This document shows, one piece after another, positions 1-3,895 of a stretch of 11,369 nucleotides of DNA. This stretch comes from Anaerobacillus sp. Its GTDB lineage: Bacteria > Bacillota > Bacilli > Bacillales_H > Anaerobacillaceae. The position numbers were made by a program, and so were the translations under genes. The number at the start of each line of letters is the position of its first letter. Position 1 is the stretch's first letter. The notes under the pieces were generated by a model that was given only the letters and a program-made list of their open reading frames with translations, was not told the origin of the DNA and ran no database searches. The stretch spans positions 1-11,369 of the forward strand of contig SKOL01000191.1 in the NCBI GenBank assembly GCA_007120055.1, written 5' to 3'.

Positions 1-338
1 TTAACAGTCACTAATTCTACTGGTCCATGATCATCGCAATGGTCACCGTGGACGTGATGAAGTCGTCCATTCACTAAATAATCGAAATGATCTCCATGAG
101 GGACGAGTTCGTGACCACAATCTTCTTCATGGTTACATCCACAATTTATCGGTTGGCATTCATCAGGGTTTATATCGGAAACTTCTAATTTACACTCATC
201 CCAATGACCATCGTGTTCATGGTGTAAATGACCATTATGAATGTAATCGATATGGTCATTATGTCTTATCTTCGTATGACCACAAGCGATACTATGTTGA
301 TGAGGGTGATCTTCATGAATGTGATGACGTTTTTCCAT
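1..338 (-). CDS. His/Cys-rich two-repeat metal-binding protein (3' end outside window)
   Basis: The frame opens at ATG (338-336) behind a good GGAGG site and runs off the window after 112 complete codons, so the C-terminus is missing. In those 112 residues I count about 24 His and 7 Cys. Two diverged tandem units are visible: residues 19-49 and 74-104. Both have the pattern C-G-H-x4-H-x-D-H-x-D-Y, then N-G-x-L-H-H-x-H and a D/H/C-rich tail. The middle holds C61, C66 and C68. There is no signal peptide or membrane segment, so it is probably cytosolic. Similar His-rich repeat proteins occur near zinc/cation transport genes in other bacteria (recalled, not searched). A role as a zinc or other metal buffer or chaperone is inference from composition and from the neighbouring metal-related genes. 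Confidence 0.8.
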   Translation of the reverse strand, partial: MEKRHHIHEDHPHQHSIACGHTKIRHNDHIDYIHNGHLHHEHDGHWDECKLEVSDINPDECQPINCGCNHEEDCGHELVPHGDHFDYLVNGRLHHVHGDHCDDHGPVELVTV

Positions 339-523
339 TTACATTCCTCCTTCTTTTTCAGTATTACCACACAGATGATAATTACAACCAACAGCTAAAT
401 GGAAATATCTATAAGAAAAAAGGAAATAAATTTTTCTTAAAAGGAAATCATTAATCCATTCCCATTTGTATTTAAACACGCAAAAAAGTCCATCCTATAT
501 AGGGAAATGGAGGTGAAGTGATA

Positions 524-679
524 ATGGCACAAGATGTATTATGTGAAGTAAGCAATTGTACGTATTGGGCAAAGGGTAATAAGTGTGCTGCAGAAGAAAT
601 TTATGTAGTAAGTAATAAGGGTAAAGAAGCTTCAAACCAAGAAGAGACAGATTGTAAAACGTTTGAGCCTGGAATGTAA
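524..679 (+). CDS. DUF1540 small Cys-motif protein, 51 aa
   Basis: A complete 51-codon ORF starts at ATG 524, with GGAGGTG (509-515) about 8 bases upstream. An in-frame GTG at 518 is too close to that site. The protein has the DUF1540 pattern: C7-x4-C12 near the start, then G-N-K-C21-A-A-E-E-I, and a C-terminal E-T-D-C44-K-T-F. Four Cys in this spacing suggest a small structural metal site, probably zinc (inference). The family is common in spore-forming Firmicutes and its function is not established. It is monocistronic, divergent from the His-rich gene and followed directly by a strong hairpin. Confidence 0.87.
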   Translation: MAQDVLCEVSNCTYWAKGNKCAAEEIYVVSNKGKEASNQEETDCKTFEPGM

Positions 680-683
680 TAGT

Positions 684-719
684 TATTGAAATGGGTAGTT
701 CCAGCTACCCATTTCAATA
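684..719 (+). terminator. Hairpin terminator after the DUF1540 gene
   Basis: A perfect 15-bp stem (684-698 with 705-719) encloses the 6-base loop TTCCAG and starts 5 bases after the stop codon. The stem includes ATGGGTAG/CTACCCAT. The following sequence is only moderately T-rich, so it could also act mainly as an mRNA 3'-end stabiliser. Confidence 0.7.
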
Positions 720-727
720 TGTTTATT

Positions 728-746
728 ATTGATAATTATTCTCAAT
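728..746. promoter_or_regulatory. Fur-type 19-bp operator
   Basis: ATTGATAATTATTCTCAAT is a 9-1-9 palindrome with one mismatch. Its core differs from the 7-1-7 Fur consensus TGATAATnATTATCA at a single position. It overlaps a possible -35 (TTGATA, 729-734), but I find no convincing -10 or gene within 120 bases. It lies about 130 bases upstream of the mapped promoter of the manganese locus. Fur rather than Zur or PerR is inferred from the TGATAAT half-sites. Confidence 0.5.
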
Positions 747-865
747 TGTATGCGTAATATACAAAAAGTAATAATTTTTTTATTTTTATGAACCATTACA
801 ATGCTTTATACATATTCTAAAATTGTGTTAATTCGTGTAATCAAATAAAAATCTCAAAAAAGTTG

Positions 866-895
866 TAGACAATGAGCTATTCCATATCTTATAAT
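866..895 (+). promoter_or_regulatory. Sigma-A promoter P1 of the manganese locus
   Basis: TAGACA (866-871) and a perfect TATAAT (890-895) are separated by 18 bases, which predicts transcription starting near 902. The start would fall at the edge of the MntR-like operator at 906-922, the usual geometry for repression by a metal-loaded MntR. Confidence 0.65.
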
Positions 896-905
896 GAAAG
901 CAAGT

Positions 906-922
906 TTTGCGTTAAGGCAACA
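906..922. promoter_or_regulatory. MntR-like operator 1
   Basis: TTTGCGTTAAGGCAACA matches the B. subtilis MntR site as I remember it (TTTGCCTTAAGGAAACT) at 14 of 17 positions. It has TTGC/GCAA arms around a TTAA centre. It sits just after the -10 of P1, where bound MntR-Mn would block transcription. The downstream Mn-type binding protein supports the assignment. Confidence 0.68.
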
Positions 923-982
923 TATTTACTTTAGGTGAAGAAAATGGCTATTGACCAATTGAGGCATATAGAACCGGTGATT

Positions 983-1011
983 TTGAGGTTCTAAAAATTT
1001 TTAAATAAAAA
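983..1011 (+). promoter_or_regulatory. Possible second promoter P2 of the manganese locus
   Basis: TTGAGG (983-988), a 17-base spacer and TAAAAA (1006-1011) form a weak sigma-A-like promoter. It would start transcription near 1018, inside the second MntR-like box. Each element matches 4 of 6 consensus bases. The main support is that the layout repeats that of P1. Confidence 0.32.
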
Positions 1012-1027
1012 GTTTCCTTAGGGAAAC
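1011..1027. promoter_or_regulatory. MntR-like operator 2
   Basis: AGTTTCCTTAGGGAAAC is a perfect 6-4-6 inverted repeat (GTTTCC/GGAAAC). In reverse complement it matches the remembered MntR consensus at 14 of 17 positions. It lies about 105 bases after operator 1 and about 20 bases before the ribosome binding site of the 29-aa ORF. As RNA it could also form a short hairpin. Confidence 0.6.
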
Positions 1028-1059
1028 AATATTAACTTTGGACAACAAGGAGGGTTAAA

Positions 1060-1149
1060 ATGAGGCTATTTAGTCGGTTTTCACCAACGTTATCTGTGTA
1101 TTTTATTTTAATAGTTTTTCTCATGTTAACTTCATTCTTTGTAGTATAA
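1060..1149 (+). CDS. 29-aa single-TM micro-protein in the MntR-controlled leader
   Basis: ATG at 1060 follows a near-ideal AAGGAGGG (1047-1054) with 5 bases of spacing, and the ORF ends at TAA 1147-1149. The 29-residue peptide has a short basic N-terminus (R2, R6). It is followed by an unbroken hydrophobic stretch, about residues 10-29 (Y-F-I-L-I-V-F-L and so on), enough for one membrane helix. It lies 38 bases upstream of mntA on the same predicted transcript, downstream of two MntR-like boxes. I do not recognise the family. It could be a regulatory or accessory subunit of a manganese transporter, or a leader peptide that tunes mntA translation. The strong ribosome site is the main evidence that it is translated. 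Confidence 0.6.
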   Translation: MRLFSRFSPTLSVYFILIVFLMLTSFFVV

Positions 1150-1187
1150 ATTAAAGAAAAAATATTTTAAGGGAGAGGAAGAAACAA

Positions 1188-2099
1188 ATGTTTAAAAAGA
1201 ACATAATGTCAGTCATCTTTGCTAGTGTAGTTGCAATGAGCTTATTGTTAGTTGGGTGTAATTCAGAGGAAGCTACAACAACAGAGGATAAGGAAGGATT
1301 AGCAATCACAACAAGTTTCTCAGTGTTAGGTGATATTATAAACCAAATAACAGGTGACCGTGGTCAAGTAGATTATATTGTTCCAGTTGGAGAAGAGCCT
1401 CATGAGTATGAGCCAACACCAGGAGACTTTACGAAAATTAGTGATGCAGACGTTTTCTATGTCAATGGTCTTGATTTAGAAGAATGGTTAGAAAATGTGA
1501 TTGGTAATGTTTCAGATACAGAGATTGTTACTTTATCTGATGGTGTAACAGGAATTCCATTAGTCGGCGATGATGAAGACGATCCTCATGCTTGGTTAAG
1601 TCCGAAAAATGTAATCATTTATGTTGAGAATTTAGTAGCTGACTTAATTGAGAGAGATCCAGCGGGAGAAATAACATACCGTGCAAATGCAGATGCTTAT
1701 ATCGCTGAATTACAAGAGTTAGATGAGTGGATTACAGCAGAAGTTGAGCAAATTTCTGAAGAAAACCGTATTATTATCGTAAGTGAAAATGCATTTAAAT
1801 ACTTTGGTCAAGATTATGGGTTCACAACAGATGGGATCTGGGAAATTAACTCATTAGATGAAGGAACACCACAACAATATGCACGTTTAATTGATTTTAT
1901 TAATGATAATAACGTACCAGCATTATTTGTAGAATCAACGATCGATAAGCGTTATATGGAAACGATCTCTAACGAAACTGGCGTAGCAATTGCTGGTGAA
2001 GTTTATACAGATGCAGTTGGCGCACAAGGCACTAGTGCAGAGACGTATATCGGTATGATGAGAGAAAACGTGAATGTATTTGTTGAAGCATTAAAATAA
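1188..2099 (+). CDS. mntA: Manganese-type ABC transporter substrate-binding lipoprotein (cluster A-I, MntA/PsaA-like)
   Basis: This 303-aa lipoprotein of the ZnuA/TroA/PsaA family binds a divalent metal outside the membrane and delivers it to an ABC permease. The N-terminus (K3-K4, hydrophobic helix, L-V-G-C24) is a type II signal peptide with lipobox. The four expected ligands are present: H72 (PHEYEPTPGD), H134 (DPHAWLSP), E200 (SENAFKYF) and D275 (YTDAVG). The Glu/Asp pair and the absence of a His-rich loop point to manganese (PsaA/MntA) rather than zinc (ZnuA). The mature protein is strikingly acidic. GGGAGAGG (1171-1178) lies about 9 bases before the ATG. A terminator follows directly and no ATPase or permease is adjacent, so it must use a transporter encoded elsewhere. 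The upstream MntR-like boxes imply repression when manganese is plentiful. Confidence 0.9.
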   Translation: MFKKNIMSVIFASVVAMSLLLVGCNSEEATTTEDKEGLAITTSFSVLGDIINQITGDRGQVDYIVPVGEEPHEYEPTPGDFTKISDADVFYVNGLDLEEWLENVIGNVSDTEIVTLSDGVTGIPLVGDDEDDPHAWLSPKNVIIYVENLVADLIERDPAGEITYRANADAYIAELQELDEWITAEVEQISEENRIIIVSENAFKYFGQDYGFTTDGIWEINSLDEGTPQQYARLIDFINDNNVPALFVESTIDKRYMETISNETGVAIAGEVYTDAVGAQGTSAETYIGMMRENVNVFVEALK

Positions 2100-2108
2100 A
2101 TATGAAAT

Positions 2109-2142
2109 AAAAAAAGTTAGGGCGCCATGCTCTAATTTTTTT
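2109..2142 (+). terminator. Rho-independent terminator of mntA
   Basis: The stem TTAGGGC (2117-2123) pairs with GCTCTAA (2129-2135), including one G-U pair, around the loop GCCAT. It is preceded by an A-run and followed by seven Ts. It lies 10-40 bases past the mntA stop and confirms that mntA is the last gene of its transcript. Confidence 0.85.
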
Positions 2143-2151
2143 GTTTTTGAG

Positions 2152-2264
2152 TGAATTTCATAATTACCAAAAATGAGCCACTAAGTACAATATATAGTTT
2201 ACGGATGGTTTTGATGAAACTATATATTGTACTTAGTGGCGAGAACAATGAATTATGAAATTCA
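2152..2264. repeat. Nested long palindrome, 24-bp and 14-bp perfect arms
   Basis: The inner arms 2177-2200 and 2217-2240 are perfect 24-bp inverted repeats (GCCACTAAG...CTTAGTGGC) around a 16-base loop. The outer arms 2152-2165 and 2251-2264 are perfect 14-bp repeats (TGAATTTC/GAAATTCA). The two levels are separated by unpaired stretches of 11 and 10 bases. The whole 113-base unit folds into one long hairpin on either strand. I see no target-site duplication and no ORF. It could be a MITE- or REP-like element, or a structural barrier between mntA and the mhqR region. Confidence 0.85.
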
Positions 2265-2357
2265 TTGTTTTATGAATAAGTTGGTTTATTGGTTAGTTTA
2301 TTAGCTGGAAAGGGTAAAACTGGCATCTATATTGGATGATGACGGTGCATCGTCGTT

Positions 2358-2452
2358 TGATATGAAAAGAACGAGTGGTTTCCTGAACGAGCCTCTAAAA
2401 TTCGTTAGAAGTTTACAGCGAAGAGAAGGAAATCGCTTGTTCTTTTATATAT
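2358..2452 (+). repeat. Imperfect hairpin with G-U pairs, candidate structured RNA
   Basis: Arms 2365-2384 and 2427-2446 pair over 20 positions. Seventeen are Watson-Crick and three are G-U pairs on the plus strand, which would be A-C mismatches on the other strand. ATAT/ATAT can extend the base past a bulged G. Inside, AACGAG (2386-2391) pairs with TTCGTT (2401-2406). Just before it, GACG/CGTC (2341-2354) forms a small hairpin. The rest of the 2265-2500 gap shows no gene with a start codon. An open frame without a good start (2305-2475) runs through it. I cannot name the RNA family. Confidence 0.5.
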
Positions 2453-2500
2453 TAAATGGAGGCGTTAATTCTTAATTCGTCACCGCAGTATTATGTGAAA

Positions 2501-2530
2501 TTGACAATAAGAAAGAACATATTTTATAAT
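2501..2530 (+). promoter_or_regulatory. Sigma-A promoter of mhqR
   Basis: A perfect TTGACA (2501-2506) and a perfect TATAAT (2525-2530) are 18 bases apart. Predicted transcription starts near 2537, inside the palindromic operator, giving a short leader of about 40 bases. Confidence 0.85.
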
Positions 2531-2548
2531 TATCTTGAAATTAAGATA
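2531..2548. promoter_or_regulatory. MhqR-type operator, probable autoregulation
   Basis: TATCTTGAAATTAAGATA has 6-bp arms (TATCTT/AAGATA) around GAAATT. It closely resembles the MhqR operator of B. subtilis as I remember it (TATCTCGAATTCGAGATA). It abuts the -10 and covers the predicted start site, so binding would block initiation of the repressor's own gene. Confidence 0.72.
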
Positions 2549-2576
2549 TTAAATGACAAAGGTATGATAAAAGAAT

Positions 2577-3020
2577 ATGAATAATAATGAACTCGATAAT
2601 TTGTCTCTAAAACTGTTTATTGTGTTGTCACGTGCAACTAGAGAAATAACCAATAAAGTTGAAGCGGATATTAAAACGTACGGTCTTAATCCAACGGAAT
2701 TTGCCGTTTTAGAACTTTTGTATCATAAAGGGGATCAGCCGATACAAAAAATCGGTAAAAAGGTTTTACTCACAAGTGGAAGTATTACTTATGTTGTCGA
2801 TAAATTAGAAAAAAAACATTTGTTACATAGGAAGTCGTGCCCGAAAGATCGTCGTGTCACGTTTGCCACAATTACTGAAAAGGGTACTCACTTAATGGCC
2901 AGCATTTTTCCGGTGCATAAAGCAGCAATAGAAGACATTTTTAGTGGTTTAAATAACGAAGAAAAAACAGAAGTGATTGAATTACTAAAAAAACTGGGGT
3001 ACTATGCTAAATCTCTTTAA
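2577..3020 (+). CDS. mhqR: MarR-family repressor, MhqR-like
   Basis: This 147-aa winged-helix regulator strongly resembles B. subtilis MhqR, the repressor of quinone/azo-compound detoxification genes. The dimerisation helix spans about 9-35, followed by YGLNPTEFAVLELLYHKG (35-52). The recognition helix is about 66-80 (SGSITYVVDKLEKK) and the wing about 86-103 with the signature PKDRR at 89-93. One cysteine, C88, lies at the base of the wing, just before the DNA-contacting P-K-D-R-R, and could in principle react with quinones. The ribosome site is weak (AAAGG about 14 bases upstream). The promoter and operator just upstream indicate autoregulation. No mhq dioxygenase, azoreductase or nitroreductase gene is adjacent, so its other targets must lie elsewhere. 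Confidence 0.85.
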   Translation: MNNNELDNLSLKLFIVLSRATREITNKVEADIKTYGLNPTEFAVLELLYHKGDQPIQKIGKKVLLTSGSITYVVDKLEKKHLLHRKSCPKDRRVTFATITEKGTHLMASIFPVHKAAIEDIFSGLNNEEKTEVIELLKKLGYYAKSL

Positions 3021-3055
3021 TTCAGTTTAATTCCTTTAGCGATAAAATAAATAAA

Positions 3056-3127
3056 AATTGTTGCCGTCCAGCCAGTCCTATTTTTGTATGAAAATTATGA
3101 AGTTTTATTATAAAAACGGTAACAATT
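3056..3127 (+). repeat. Bulged stem-loop between mhqR and the tautomerase gene
   Basis: AATTGTTGCCGT (3056-3067) pairs with ACGGTAACAATT (3116-3127) over 12 positions with one G-U pair. After a one-sided bulge of about 13 bases, TTTTTGTA pairs with TATAAAAA, again with one G-U pair. Both wobbles favour the plus strand as RNA. There is no T-run, so it does not look like a terminator. It sits about 95 bases before the GTG start of the next gene. Confidence 0.5.
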
Positions 3128-3220
3128 AATAGAAAACATGTTAAAATTAAATTGAGACAAAGAACTGAATATTAAAAATAATCTGTTGTTTAACAAGTTT
3201 TAGAGAGGTGGATTATAACT

Positions 3221-3610
3221 GTGCTACAAGTAATTATCCATAAGGTGTTAACGAATGATCGTCAAAGAAACGGAAGGTTAGCGGATGAAGTTCGCCAAGT
3301 TGTTATCGATGTTTTAGAGCTTGATGAGAGTTTTGGTAAAGTCATTATTTATGAAGCACCGATGTATGATCGGAGTAATTATGAAAATGGAGATTTGAAT
3401 TTTGTCTTTGTGGAAATTATGATGTTTGCAGGAAGAACTGAAGAAACCAAAACATTGCTTGTACAACAGGTTATAGAGAAGATTGAAAAAATTGAAGGTG
3501 TTGTAAGAGACGAGATTAACTGTGCTATTCATGAGATTAACAGCGAAAATTATTATGTTGGAAAAGAAATAGCTACAACACGACGATCATCGACTATAAA
3601 AAGTTTATAA
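3221..3610 (+). CDS. Tautomerase-fold protein (Tautomerase_2-like) lacking Pro-1
   Basis: The 129-aa product begins at GTG behind AGAGGTG (3204-3210). It appears to have two beta-alpha-beta halves typical of the tautomerase superfamily: residues 1-48 (MLQVIIHKV ... VIIYEAP) and 60-110 (FVFVEIMMFAGRTEETKTLL ... AIHEINSENYYVG). The second half has the usual FxEIxxFxGRTxExK pattern seen in YusQ-like proteins. Catalytic tautomerases start with Pro after the removed Met; here residue 2 is Leu, and no upstream in-frame start would supply Pro. It is therefore probably not a classical tautomerase. The substrate is unknown, and a link to quinone stress through neighbouring mhqR is only a guess. Confidence 0.7.
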   Translation: MLQVIIHKVLTNDRQRNGRLADEVRQVVIDVLELDESFGKVIIYEAPMYDRSNYENGDLNFVFVEIMMFAGRTEETKTLLVQQVIEKIEKIEGVVRDEINCAIHEINSENYYVGKEIATTRRSSTIKSL

Positions 3611-3623
3611 TTTCAATAGTATA

Positions 3624-3706
3624 AAGGGTGTCCAATAAAAGCGTCGATTATCGGGAATTAAAATATTACTCTGGATAGTTTGGCTATTTGGAAACCCTTA
3701 TTTTTT
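3624..3706 (+). terminator. Probable terminator of the tautomerase gene
   Basis: AAGGGTGTCC (3624-3633) pairs with GGAAACCCTT (3690-3699) with one mismatch, followed by A and six Ts (3701-3706). The loop is long (56 bases) and holds a small ATAG/CTAT hairpin. It lies between the convergent tautomerase gene and the minus-strand genes. Its T-run overlaps the end of the frameshifted minus-strand ORF. Confidence 0.5.
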
Positions 3707-3895
3707 ATAGCTTCTTTTCTAAATCTTCTAAACGTTCTACAACCTTATTATAAAATCGATTTCTAGTTCGGTTAATATTTGTAGTGTAGGGTTTTGAGCG
3801 GCTTGCTTTTTGTAGTTTCAATAAGCTTTTCAAAGTCAATAATTGTTTTTTAAATATTCGTTTTCTTTACTCGTGTGCTTTACCCATTCATTCAT
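3705..3895 (-). pseudogene. Frameshifted 63-codon ORF coupled to the DHH-CBS-nucleotidyltransferase gene
   Basis: Its ATG (3895-3893) overlaps the TGA of the upstream 859-codon gene as ATGA, the usual sign of translational coupling. The zero frame ends after 19 codons. At TTA AAA AAC a shift of -1 (or one extra A in the six-A run) continues in a frame open to TAA at 3707-3705. That gives about 63 residues: N-terminus MNEWVKHTSKENEYLKK, a basic middle, and a C-terminal heptad-like VVERLEDLEKKL. The junction is a canonical X XXY YYZ heptamer, A_AAA_AAC. It may be a recent one-base deletion, a sequencing or assembly error, or programmed -1 frameshifting. I see no strong stimulatory hairpin. Family not recognised. 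Confidence 0.55.

Noticed and set aside
371..390. Zur or Fur box upstream of the His-rich gene
   Set aside because: Only one half-site (TGATAATTA / TTGTAATTATCA) matches; the other half has several mismatches.
902..1058. Riboswitch upstream of the micro-ORF (M-box or yybP-ykoY type)
   Set aside because: Short resemblances to M-box motifs (TTAGGTGA, GGTGATTTT) are only about 50 bases apart, and the conserved core is missing. The yybP-ykoY core is also absent. Two MntR-like DNA operators explain the conserved-looking palindromes better. The small stem TAGAACC/GGTTCTA remains unexplained.
3314..3532. 72-codon open frame on the minus strand
   Set aside because: It lies wholly opposite the tautomerase-fold gene and lacks a ribosome site or recognisable motif.
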